55,000 nt of DNA from Symbiodinium natans (GCA_905221605.1 CAJNDS010000213.1:1-55000), one strand, 5' to 3'. Shown: positions 1 to 9,165, numbered from the stretch's first letter. The notes: generated by a model not told the origin, from the sequence alone. Numbers and translations: made by a program.

Positions 1-98
1 GGGTTTAGGGTTTAGGGTTTAGGGTTTAGGGTTTAGGGTTTAGGGTTTAGGGTTTAGGGTTTAGGGTTTAGGGTTTAGGGCTTAGGGCTTAGGGTTCA
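1..98 (+). repeat. TTTAGGG array at window edge
   Basis: About 13 units, the last two CTTAGGG. The G-rich strand reads left to right, opposite to a left chromosome end, so the array is interstitial. Confidence 0.95.
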
Positions 99-436
99 GG
101 ACGAGTTGCGCGGCGTGGCGGCCATGGATAGGGCGCATCTCGCGGGCGAATCCCCCCCCCACCCACATATCAACACCCCAGACGAAGGACCTCATGATGA
201 ATGTATCCATACTCTACTTCGTTCGAATCAGGTGTGCGGAAACCAGGTGGGAAAAAATTATGTTCTTTCCAGAGAGGGTTTAGGGTTTGGGCCTCCTATA
301 GATGCGAAGAGCCTCTACCGACACTCAACAAGGGAAAGGAAGCTGTCGAAAGGGTGTAAGAGACCCCCCAAAAAACAGGCCCCTCAGGTCTCATCCCACT
401 CGCAGCCCCATGAGGGGCATGGCATGCCAGTATGTA

Positions 437-520
437 GGGTTTAGGGTTTCGGGTTTCGGGTTTAGGGTTTAGGGTTTAGGGTTTAGGGTTTCGGGGGATT
501 CGGGTTTAGGGGGTTTAGGG
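437..520 (+). repeat. TTTAGGG/TTTCGGG array
   Basis: Mixed TTTAGGG and TTTCGGG units, 3' of the last modelled exon of the 675-6662 gene. Confidence 0.85.
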
Positions 521-555
521 CTTAGCGGCCTGAAAGTCGGAAAGGCTGGGTTGAG

Positions 556-663
556 ACGGGCTTGTAGGGCAATCCAAAGCTTGCTGAGGGCTTATCCTAC
601 AGGTTCAACACGGGCTTATAGGGCAATCCAAAGCTTGCTGAGGGCTTATCCTACAGGTTCAGC
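556..663. repeat. 54-bp tandem duplication
   Basis: Two copies (556-609, 610-663) differ at very few bases. On the minus strand each holds the acceptor CCCTCAG and a possible 26-nt exon, so this may be a duplicated mini-exon of the 675-6662 gene. Confidence 0.8.
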
Positions 664-674
664 AGCCCCCAAAC

Positions 675-3600
675 CTTTCGAAGAATCTTTGCGGTCTTTA
701 GACCTGTTGCTTCGTTGGCTGCGGGATAGGGGAAGGGCTTCTTGGTTTATGTACGGCTTAGAGGCTCGGGCTCCGGGGCCTCGAGGGCTTACAGGGCCAT
801 GTAGGAAGAAGCAACCCTAAACCCCAAACCCGAAACCCTAAACCCTAAACCCTGAACCCTGAACCCTAAACCCTGAACCCTAAACCCGACAGCCTGCGGC
901 CACGGCCCCCAGGACCTTGATGGCGAAGTCTCGCGCAGCGGAAGCATCGGCCACGGCAAAGGTGCTCCTGAAACCAACTGAAAAGTACATGTATATATAT
1001 ATATATATGTATGCATACACATATATATATATATATATACATATGTATGTATGCTTACAGGTAGATTTATTTCTTTATGTTTTATGTTTATGTATGTTGA
1101 TGCATTTTTATTTATGCATTCATTATATGTGAGTATATGATTAAGCATACTTTTGTATATACTATATGTGTATATATATATATGTATTGAAACGCAGATT
1201 TATCTGGCCATCGCCCTGGACACACGAAGCTCGACCAACATGGCATGCATTCATACAACGGCTTTGTGGACACTCAAATGGTTGACAGCTGGAACTATGG
1301 ACTCCAGATGTGTCCCCGCCATACTAATACGCCTTTTGTGTCCACGAAAAGGGAAGAGAGAGAGAGAGAGAGAGATCACCAACAAATTCACAAACTGTCA
1401 CGTACATATATGTGCATCTACTAAAGAAGTATATGTATGGATCTAGCTAGATATGCCGCTTCATGATCTCTTTCGTGTACTTATGCATGCATTTACCTCT
1501 TTGTTCTGCCTTATGTATGTATTCAGGCGCATCATGTTTCTGAGCTCGTTTTCTATGTTGCAGGTACTGGCCATTGCTTTTTGGAAGCGTGTGTGTTGTG
1601 TGGTTTCGTGGATGCGGGCTGCCGTTTTTTTGCTTCTCTTTGGGCCTGCAAGTCTACAGGGGTACAAGATACTCTTAGATGTGACTTTTGTTTCCTATTG
1701 AGCACATCCTGATCCCTCGAAGGGTCCGCCAAAACACCTTTCTTTGGGGTTTCTACGTCTGTCTCCCCACCCAACATCAACCCTGCTGGGTTTAGGGTTT
1801 AGGCTTGAGGATTTAGGCCTTCTAAGCATCTCAGAGGGGCTTGTCTCGAACTAGGGTTATTGGTATAAGTTGGAGGCTTGAGACGCCGAAGTCGAAGACG
1901 TCACAGGCAAGCGACCAACAAAAAGCCGGCTAAGCAAACGAAAGCAGGGTACAACTCGTCGAGCTTCCCTTGATTGGCTACAACAACCTCCCATATGGGG
2001 GCTTCCGATACTGGGGCCTTATTTGTTATCCTTCTTACCTTATTACCTACTCTTTGGGGACTATATTCGGGGTCCCTTTTTTTCGTAAACCCCCAAAAGC
2101 ACCTTATTACCTACTAGTTGGGGACTATATTGGGGGTCCCCATTTTTTCGTAAACCCCCCCCCCCCCCCCCCCCGCCCATAGCACACACCCCCCCGAAAC
2201 CTCATCGCTCGTGAATCGCAGCCGTGGGCACTTTCCACACTGTCCCCCTTCCTCGGCATGAGGACGAGGTGCTTAGAAGACGGGCTTGAGAAAACCGTTC
2301 CCTGACCCTAAAACCCCTAGAACCCCTAAAGCCTAAACCCTCGAACACTAACCCCTAACCCCTAAACCCTAACCCCGAAACCCCTAAACCCCTAACCCCC
2401 TAAACCCCTAAACCCCTAAACCCCTAAACCCCTAAACCCCTAAACCCCTAAACCCCTAAACCCCTAAAACCCTAAACCCCTAAACCCTAAACCCTAAACC
2501 TTAAACCCATCGAAGCAGCTTCTCCCGGTCGTCTGGGCCACGGCAGGTGTCCGGATCGTCGGTTCGTCGGGCCTCCATCAACTCCTCGGTTGGTTTTGGG
2601 AGGAAACTCTGCGTGGGGTCTCGGAATAGGGTTTAGGGTTTAGGGTTTAGGGTTTAGGGTATAGGGTATAGGGTTTAGGGTTTCGGATTTCGGGTTTAGG
2701 GCTTCAAAAAAGCCCTATAAGCTTGCCCTCAGAATTCCAAACAGGGCAGGCCGCGGGGTCGAGAACCTCCAAGGAGTAGATATCCGCCAGCCACTCCACC
2801 GTCCACGTGGTATTCCTAAGGGTGGTATTCCTATGGGTTTAGGCTTTAAGGTTTGGGGTTTGGGGTCTAGGGTTAAGGGCTTAGGGTTAAGGGTTTTGGG
2901 TTTACTGGGGTGGGTTGGGGTGGGCGTAGGAGGGGCGCCTAAAAGTTTCGACTTCTACGGGGCCTACAGGGCCGAATCGGGTTACTCATGGCTGGGACTC
3001 TTGAAGTTGGCTCCTGAAAAAACCTAGACCCTAAACCCCAAAAAATAATGCCCATACCAAATCATCTCCAGAATTCGGGATGTATGCCCGAATAATGCGG
3101 CAGCCCCAGCTCCTGTCTTGACGCGGGACATAGAACTGAAAGGGGTAGTCGTCCTCCTGACAGCGTTAGGGTTTAGGGTTTAGGGTTTAGGGTTTAGGGT
3201 TTAGGGTTTAGGGTTTAGGGTTTAGGGTTTAGGGTTTAGGGTTTAGGGTTTAGGGTTTAGGGTTTAGGGTTTAGGGTTTAGGGCGAGCAACATGGGGCGG
3301 CTTGTGGGGGTCCAAGCGGGTTGGGGGTTAGGGTTTAGAGCTTAGGGGGTTTAGGGCTTAGCTATACTGAACTTGGAACCCTAGCAAAAATTATACTTTT
3401 AGCTGTTTCTTAGGAGGTAGAGTATCGAAAAAACCACAATTATCCCCTAGAATTCCTAAGTTTAGAAGGGGTCTGAGAAATCCTGCAATGCCAATAAACC
3501 CTATAAACCCTATAAACCCTATAAACCCTATAAACCCTATAAACCCTAAAAACCCTAAAAACCCTATAAACCCTATAAACCCCATACACCCCATACACCC

Positions 3601-6600
3601 CATAAACCCTATAAACCCTATAAACCCTATAAACCCTATAAACCCTATAAACCCTATAAACCCTATAAACCTTATAAACCCTATAAACCCTAAGAACCCT
3701 AAAAACCCTATAAACCCTATAAACCCTATAAACCCTAAAAACCCTAAAAAACCCTATAAACCCTATAAAACCCTATAAACCCCATAAACCCCATAAACTG
3801 CATAAACCCCATAAACCCCATAAACCCTATAAACCCTTTAAACCCTATAAACCCTATAAACCCTAAAAACCCCAAAAACCCTAAAAAAACCCTATAAACC
3901 CTATAAACCCTGAACCCTCAAATCCAGGACTTGCGCGCTGTCCTTGAAGCGATCCCCCCTCATGGTGTCAACTTTCAGTCCGACGTGGAAGTCGGTCCAT
4001 GGGGTATAGAGCCGATGGCCGTCCATCACCTGCCAGAATTTGGGGTTTAGGGCTAAGAGTGTCGGGGTTTGGGGTTTAGGGTTAGGGCTGAGAGTTCTCA
4101 ACAACCCAGACCCGCAAAAGGGGGTGTTATTTGGTTTGGGTTCTGGCTCAAGTTGACTGCCAACCCCCCCCGAAATTCCCGCAAGCGCAGTGAGGAGCAC
4201 TGTCGTCCACGAAACATCCGCCGCTCTCACGAAATCCTTCATGGTCAGATTCTGCGAGCTCCTCACACCGAAGAGGCTGTCGAGGTGTAGGGTTTGGAGG
4301 CGTGGAGGTTAAGAGGTCAGGAGGTTAAAAAAGCCTAAACCCAAAACCAACCCTAAACCCTAAACCCTAAACTCTAGACCCTAAACCCTAAACCCTAAAC
4401 CCTAAACTCTAGACCCTAAACCCAGAACCCAAAACCCGAAACCCAAAACCAACCCTGAACCCTGAACTGCAACGCCGTTGAAGTCCTCCAGTTGGGTGCC
4501 TCGATAAAATAGAGCTGCTGGACCGGACGGGCCTTGGAGTCCCGGTCGAGGGAATTACGATTCTTAAGGGGTACAAGGAGGGACTCCCCTACATAACCGT
4601 GACATAACCCCCCATATAGACCCTATATATCCCCTATATACATAAGTAGCCCTTGAATAACCCAGGTTTAGCCCAGTATGAAGATCTAAATCTTGGAATA
4701 AGGACCAAGTGGGGACCGGGAAGGGGGGGGGGGGGTGAGGTGGCGGAACCGGGTGCTATTCCGGGCTTACGATTAAGGGTTTACATGCTTAAGGGTTTTG
4801 GCCTCGGAGTCCAGGTCTATAGGGGTATTACGATTCTAGCCCTAAACCCTAAACCCTAAATAAACCTAAACCCTAAACCCGAAACCCCGAACCCTAAACC
4901 CCAGGCCCAGAAGCGAAGTGCTCTTCCGGCGGGCCGGGGTCTGAGTTACAGAGCTTCTCAGAGATCTGGGCGGGTTTAGGGTTTAGGGTTTAGGGTTTAG
5001 GGTTTAGGGTTTAGGGTTTAGGGTTTAGGGTTTAGGGTTTAGGGTTTAGGGTTTAGGGTTTAGGGCTTTCGGGCTTTAGGGTTCACTTGCTTTCGAGGGT
5101 CAGAGTCCGGGAAGTCGTGAAGTTCAACCACCGCTGCCTGCTCCGACTCAGCCCAGCCTACGACGGGCAAGGGCCCCGGAGATATGTGCCGGGATGTAGT
5201 GTACCTCCTTGGATGGGATGGGCCATGAATGGAGCTTAGGGTTTAGGGTTTAGGGTTTAGGGTTTAGGGTTTAGGGTTTAGGGTTTAGGGTTTAGGGTTT
5301 AGGGTTTAGGGTTTAGGGTTTAGGGTTTAGGGCTTAGGGTTTACTCCAATGCAATTGGCTTTCCGCCACAACATATGCCACTCGGGCCTCCGCCTACCTT
5401 GTGCCTGAAGCCGAAGCCCTCATTTTCAGCCACCCCAACCAGTTTGACCCGTCGAACCCCTGAGAAAAATGCCTAGGTCTCATCCCTCTTGAACACAACG
5501 CAGGAAAGCACAGAAGTACCCCAGGGGTCCACCCAGTCTATGTGGAACACGCTCGAAGTCTTGGTTGTCCAGTAGCCTAGAAAACTAAAGGTTAACCTTG
5601 GAGATGATAATATAGGGGTTATAATGCCCCAAAAAGACCCTAAACCCGAAACCCGAAACCCGAAACCCTAAACCCGAAACCCTAAACCCTAAACCCTAAG
5701 AAGTGCCGAGTCGCAGCCACCACGCCGCCGAGATGGCGGGGTCGGTGGAGAAGAAGCTGTGGCCCAGGGGCTTCAGAGCCTTAGCTGCTGAGTTCATGTT
5801 TAGGGTTTAGGGTTTAGGGTTTAGGGTTTGGGGTTTAGGGTTTAGGGTTTAGGGTTCAGGGTTTAGGGTATCCCTAAAAAGTGTAAAGTGTGCTCACTCG
5901 GCTACTAAGGAGCAGGGGATCCTGCCATCCGCACCTTCGTCTGGAGGAGCAGCACCTGACACTTCGGTACTTTGGGGCTTTAGGGTTTAGGGTTTAGGGT
6001 TTAGGGAAACCCCTTGGGGCCTTCAGATTGCAGTGGTGGAAGGTAGGGACGGGGGGTAAGGGTAAGGCTGGGTAATGGCCTCCTGAATAAAGTCAAGTTG
6101 GCTGGGCAATGCAGGACTGCAGGACACCCTAAACTCCGGAATGAATTAACAAAATCAAATCGTCCGGGCGCCGTAAGAAAATCTCACACGACGCGCCTGC
6201 CTTGAAAACAATTGCCGGGCATCGCTGCCCCTTTTGAACTTATCTAAACTCCTCCCTTTGAAAAATCATATAAAACCCGTGGGCCGTGTAAACAAGGCGA
6301 AAACCAGCTTCGGCTGCTCCGGGGGGGGGAAGGGAGGCTCAACACTAAAGAGGGTCCGGAGTCCCACATTACAACTCTTAAAATGGTTTTCTGCACGAAG
6401 TGCGCCACCCACTCGCTCCCCCTAAGCCCTCACAGCCTAAACAAACCCTCGTAAGCCTCAGATGAAGCATCCGCTGCCAGCCCAAACCCTGAACCCAAAC
6501 CCTCTAAACCCTAAACCCTAAACCCTAAACCAGAAATCCTGCTTTAAAATTTTAGAAGGACAAAATCTGGGCCTGGGCTTCACACTCCTCGCAGGTGTCA

Positions 6601-6662
6601 CTGCGCATCGCAGGAAGCCCCAGCAGTAAGAGGAGAATTGGCGACATCGATACGAAGGCCAT
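675..6662 (-). CDS. Multi-exon gene with telomere-repeat introns; unknown signal-peptide protein (3' end unresolved)
   Basis: Hand-built model, exons in transcript order: 6662-6584, 5955-5926, 5787-5707, 5576-5485, 5459-5398, 5234-5087, 4965-4900, 4562-4468, 4276-4165, 4029-3916, 3156-3058, 3013-2979, 2815-2727, 2619-2507, 1963-1905, 967-891, 718-675. Together they give 465 codons, and phase is kept at every junction. The start ATG at 6662 opens a signal-peptide-like N-terminus (MAFVSMSPILLLLLG). Later exons are rich in W, Y and acidic residues and use G/C-ending codons; sequons NLT and NTT are present, and the exon at 1905-1963 is hydrophobic (VCLAGFLLVACL), so a secreted or single-pass membrane protein is inferred. 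Donors are GT, GC (after exons 2, 3 and 13) or GA (after exon 12, possibly exon 4). Best acceptors: TTTTTTCAG (3014), GCTGTCAG (3157), CCCGCAG (719). Fifteen of 16 introns hold telomere-like repeat. Exons 2, 12 and 15 are the least certain. No family recognised; no stop codon found. Confidence 0.58.
813..888 (-). repeat. CCCTAAA/CCCTGAA array (intron)
   Basis: In the minus-strand gene this is TTTAGGG/TTCAGGG directly after the donor GTCGGG at 890. Confidence 0.9.
990..1190. repeat. TA-rich dinucleotide tracts
   Basis: TATATA runs near 991-1040 and 1170-1185 in a TATG-rich stretch; a GA run lies at 1355-1374. This is part of the large intron 968-1904, where I see no exon. Confidence 0.8.
2030..2175. 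repeat. Short repeat family A, two tandem copies
   Basis: Two copies of a unit with TTGGGGACTATATT, a GGTCCC block and TTTTTTCGTAAACCCCC; a poly-C run follows. Relatives lie at 27197-27258, 27508-27562 and 47912-47976. Confidence 0.6.
2307..2505 (-). repeat. CCCCTAAA (8-mer) array (intron)
   Basis: A near-uniform run of the 8-nt variant AACCCCTA grades into CCCTAAA on the right. The exon at 2507-2619 ends at its edge with donor GTTTAAGG. Confidence 0.93.
2629..2700 (+). repeat. TTTAGGG array (intron)
   Basis: Occupies most of the 107-nt intron 2620-2726. In the sense of the minus-strand gene it is CCCTAAA, ahead of the acceptor TTCCGAG. Confidence 0.9.
2807..2833. repeat. Tandem acceptor duplication
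   Basis: GTGGTATTCCTA occurs at 2807-2818 and 2822-2833. On the minus strand this gives two AG|GAATACCAC acceptors 15 nt apart at the exon 2727-2815. Confidence 0.7.
3014..3057 (-). other. 44-nt intron with a telomere-like core
   Basis: It starts GTATGG and ends TTTTTTCAG; the middle reads TTTGGGGTTTAGGG. Flanking exons join in phase 0. Confidence 0.6.
3166..3283 (+). repeat. TTTAGGG array (intron)
   Basis: About 16 perfect units. The exon at 3058-3156 starts nine bases away with acceptor GCTGTCAG. Confidence 0.95.
3488..3912 (-). repeat. CCCTATAAA (9-mer) array (intron)
   Basis: More than 40 units of a 9-nt variant, with local CCCTAAAAA and CCCCATAAA runs. It produces long spurious ORFs of NPI or IGF repeats. 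It lies in the intron 3157-3915. Confidence 0.95.
4345..4470 (-). repeat. CCCTAAA/CCCTAGA array (intron)
   Basis: Degenerate units between the exons at 4468-4562 and 4165-4276. The upstream exon's donor (CA|GTTCAGGG) is its first repeat. Confidence 0.88.
4798..4838 (-). pseudogene. Diverged duplicate of the start of exon 4468-4562
   Basis: The stretch matches 4519-4566 in order (a GGCCTCGGAGTCCAGGTC-like block, then ATTACGATTCT). It sits inside the intron 4563-4899 and looks like a broken copy of the next exon. Confidence 0.55.
4838..4899 (-). repeat. CCCTAAA array (intron)
   Basis: It directly abuts exon 4900-4965, whose donor GTTTAGGG is the first repeat. Confidence 0.88.
4973..5065 (+). 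repeat. TTTAGGG array (intron)
   Basis: About 13 units in the intron 4966-5086. The acceptor of the minus-strand gene is CCCGCCCAG at its edge. Confidence 0.95.
5236..5342 (+). repeat. TTTAGGG array (intron)
   Basis: About 15 units. The acceptor CCCTAAG of exon 5087-5234 lies in the terminal repeat. Confidence 0.95.
5637..5699 (-). repeat. CCCGAAA/CCCTAAA array (intron)
   Basis: About nine units alternating two variants, in the intron 5577-5706. Confidence 0.88.
5799..5870 (+). repeat. TTTAGGG array (intron)
   Basis: About ten units with single TTTGGGG and TTCAGGG variants, in the intron 5788-5925. A four-unit array at 5979-6006 lies in the next intron. Confidence 0.9.
6483..6535 (-). repeat. 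CCCTAAA array (first intron)
   Basis: A few CCCTAAA units after degenerate copies, about 50 nt downstream of the first coding exon (minus strand). Confidence 0.85.
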
Positions 6663-6952
6663 TGCCAGGCGGGCACTGATAAATGAAAATCGAAGACCAG
6701 GGACTGATAATCGGGGAGGTGTCAGGCGGGGTGTAAGGAAGGGTGTAAGTTGGAAGGGCGGTGGGGTTGCTCTGCAGCAGACTGGGCTCTGTAGTAGTAT
6801 GTCTCGCCCACGAAAGCTACGAAAGGGGGCTTTACTGTTGAACGCCCCTGTGCGCATCGAAACATCATGGAGCAATCCAAAAGAGCAGCTGCGGCTGAGG
6901 CGGACTTTCAGGGGTCTGGAGGGAGGCAAGACCATAAACCTAAGCCTTGAGG

Positions 6953-7062
6953 TCTTCCCCTTCATACCTAACAGTCCTTAATAGGGATTGTATAGGGGGT
7001 ATTATCATCCCTATGCCCTATTCAGGACTGTGTTGGTATAGGGGGGGAACATCCCAACCTAG
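6953..7062. repeat. MITE-like inverted repeat, family B
   Basis: Ends pair as TTCCCCTTCATACCTAACAG... against the reverse complement of GGTATAGGGGGGGAACATCC. A second, better-paired copy is at 53533-53612. It lies between the divergent genes at 6662 and 7110. Confidence 0.6.
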
Positions 7063-7109
7063 GCCGCAATCCCGATGTAAACGCAAGACTCAGGGTTTGA
7101 ACCCTTCAG

Positions 7110-8870
7110 CCTTCCCCATCGGCCGGCTTGCCTTCAGAAAGTTCGCTGACAAGCTGAGGGGGCTTTCATCACCTGCAAAGGCGCGTGGTGTTTACTTGTC
7201 ACCGGTTCAGAGTCATGACAGCGAAAAGATTCCGGTTTAGGGTTTAGGGCAAAGTTTAGGGTTTAGGGTTTAGGGTTTAGGGTTTAGGGCTTAGGTTTTA
7301 GGGTTTAGGGTTTAGGGTTTAGGTCTCCAAAGGCCCAATGAGTGAATTCAAAAGGTCTCTAGTCGAAATACTTGCGGGATGTTGAGGGTGCAGCGCCAGC
7401 AGCGTGTGCCACGGCACACAGATCCGCAAAGAACCTGTCCCAAACCCTTCCTCCGTACGGAAATGCTGCGCGTTGGCTCTAGCCCACCCTGATCGCAACT
7501 TCCAAGCCCTGATCAGGATTAGACACCTTCCTGCCCTTTTCGGGGCAAAAAAGCCCTGACCATGTCTAGAAGGCCAAGGATAAGCTTTGGGTTCGAGAGA
7601 AACTTAGTTTGAGAGTGGACGCATGACCCGTTTTCTCCGCCGGTAGCCCTAAACCCTAAACCCTTGCACCCTAAACCCCAAACCCTGTTTTTTTGCTTTT
7701 CTGGGGGAGGAGGTGGGAAGAGGTGGGCCAGAGTTCATGAGCGGACCATTCGACGCTGAAGGGTTCGGCCACTGGGGTTTAGTTGAGCGATGGTTGCTGA
7801 GTTCAGCATGAGCACCCGGCTTAGCCTGGCTGATATATGGGGCCGGAAAAATTGGAATAGGGGTGATTATAGTATAGTTACAAAGGGACCATAGGGAATG
7901 TGACTAGTAATTCTCCCGACCCCTATTTTTCAAAGAGCCCAATACCCCCTTAATTAAGGAATATTCCTTAAATCATACTAAGGATCCCTATATGGTTTAA
8001 GGAATATTGCTTAATTCAGGGGTATTGGGCTCTTTGGGCACATTGATTTCAGAAAGCCTGACCGCATTGAATTTCAACTGCCCGGCCCGCACTAGCTTGG
8101 CCCCTTCCCCTAATCTCCGGACCCAGGAGGAACCTAGGAATTAAAAAGGGCGCCCCCTTTTTGGGTTAGAGGGTCCCTGAAGGGAACTTAAGCACTAAAA
8201 AAAGGGTTTGGGGTTTAGGGTTTAGGGTTCAAGGTTTAGGGTAAAAGGACCCACTCTGGGTCCCAGATCCCCCAGAGCAAGTAAGTTGCCGAAGAGGTTT
8301 TGGGAAAGGTTACTTGAGGCAGGCAGAGAAGCACCTGCCAAGGCTTGTAGCCCTAAACCCTAAACCCTAGACCCTAGACCCTAGACCCTAGACCCTAGAC
8401 CCTAGACCCTAGACACTAAACCCTAGACACTAAACCCTAAACCCTAAACCCTAAACCCTAAACCCTAAACCCTAAACCCTAAACCCTAAACCCTAAACCC
8501 TAAACCCTAAACCCTAAACCCAAAACCCTAAACCCTAAACCTAACCGCTAAACCCTGGCGTGGCACCTGGGACTAAGCAGCGCCTTCCATTGCAGAAGCA
8601 AAAGCATGGCACCAGCCCGGTTGGTCCTTCTAACTGGAGATTTACAGTAGGGTACGTAGCCTTAAACCCTATAAACCCTAAACCCCAAACCCCTAAACCC
8701 AAAAGGTGACTCTATGTGCGCCTTCACCCTTCATCCCTCATCCCTAAACCCCAAACCCCTAAACCCTAAACCCTAGACCCTAAACCCTAAATCCTAAACC
8801 CTAAACCCTACTTCTACCGTGAATCTGAAGGCTCCAATGGAGTGGCGGAGCGGATTCTGGGCCAAAAGGC
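7110..8870 (+). CDS. Probable multi-exon gene, partial model, unknown product
   Basis: Exon candidates on the plus strand: 7110-7234, 7323-7380, 8286-8342, 8596-8646 and 8831-8870. The first ends CCG|GTTTAGGG and the second starts after TTTAG|GTC, so the intron between them (7235-7322) is nearly pure telomere repeat. The exon at 8596-8646 has a strong acceptor (CCATTGCAG) and donor (ACA|GTAGGG) and encodes KQKHGTSPVGPSNWRFT. The preceding candidate encodes RFWERLLEAGREAPAK and ends at a GC donor, so phases join. Possible further exons lie near 7700-7790, 9215-9308 and 9453-9571, but more than one frame is open there. The 7380-7450 stretch also reads well on the minus strand. The gene would be divergent from the one starting at 6662. 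Product unknown. Confidence 0.38.
7235..7322 (+). repeat. TTTAGGG array forming a whole intron
   Basis: Starts GTTTAGGG after an open frame ending CCG and ends TTTAG before GTCTCC. The interior is TTTAGGG with two irregular units. Confidence 0.9.
7931..8040. repeat. MITE-like palindrome, family C
   Basis: Arms of about 45 bp pair: CAAAGAGCCCAATACCCC...TTAAATCATA against ...TTTAAGGAATATTGCTTAATT...GGGCTCTTTG. A second copy is at 12040-12137. Confidence 0.8.
8117..8270. repeat. Short repeat family D with a telomeric insert
   Basis: Starts GGACCCAGGAGGAACCTAGG and ends GGACCCACTCTGGGTCC, like copies at 48855-48976, 51461-51574 and 53725-53849. Between them this copy carries TTTGGGG/TTTAGGG units (8205-8243). 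Confidence 0.65.
8347..8555 (-). repeat. CCCTAGA then CCCTAAA array
   Basis: A uniform block of CCCTAGA (8365-8415) passes into about 18 CCCTAAA units. Confidence 0.95.
8668..8815 (-). repeat. Interrupted CCCTAAA array
   Basis: Mixed CCCTAAA, CCCCAAA and CCCTAGA units between exons 8596-8646 and 8831-8870. Confidence 0.85.
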
Positions 8871-8905
8871 GCTGGGCTGCCTAGGGCTCAGTGGGGCTTT
8901 GTAGT

Positions 8906-9165
8906 TTAGGGTTTAGGGTTTAGGGTTTAGGGTTTAGGGTTTAGGGTTTAGGGTTTAGGGTTTAGGGTTTAGGGTTTAGGGTTTAGGGTTTAGGGTTTAG
9001 GGTTTAGGGTTTAGGGTTTAGGGTTTAGGTTAGGGTTTAGGGTTTAGGGTTTAGGGTTTAGGGTTTAGGGTTTAGGGTTTAGGGTTTAGGGTTTAGGGTT
9101 TAGGGTTGAGGGTTCAGGGTTGAGGGTTTAGGGGTTAGGGTTCCGGGTTTAGGGTTTCGTTATGG
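8906..9165 (+). repeat. Longest TTTAGGG array
   Basis: About 28 units, one shortened, with a degenerate right edge (TTGAGGG, TTCAGGG). Confidence 0.95.

Noticed and set aside
1-98. Chromosome-end telomere at the left edge
   Set aside because: A left end would read CCCTAAA on this strand; the array reads TTTAGGG, and dozens of similar arrays occur throughout.
3391-3778. Asn-Pro-Ile and Ile-Gly-Phe repeat proteins
   Set aside because: They are translations of the CCCTATAAA array; a 9-nt period gives an open frame on both strands.
8347-9165. CRISPR-like regularly spaced repeats
   Set aside because: Units are contiguous 7-mers without spacers, in a eukaryotic context.
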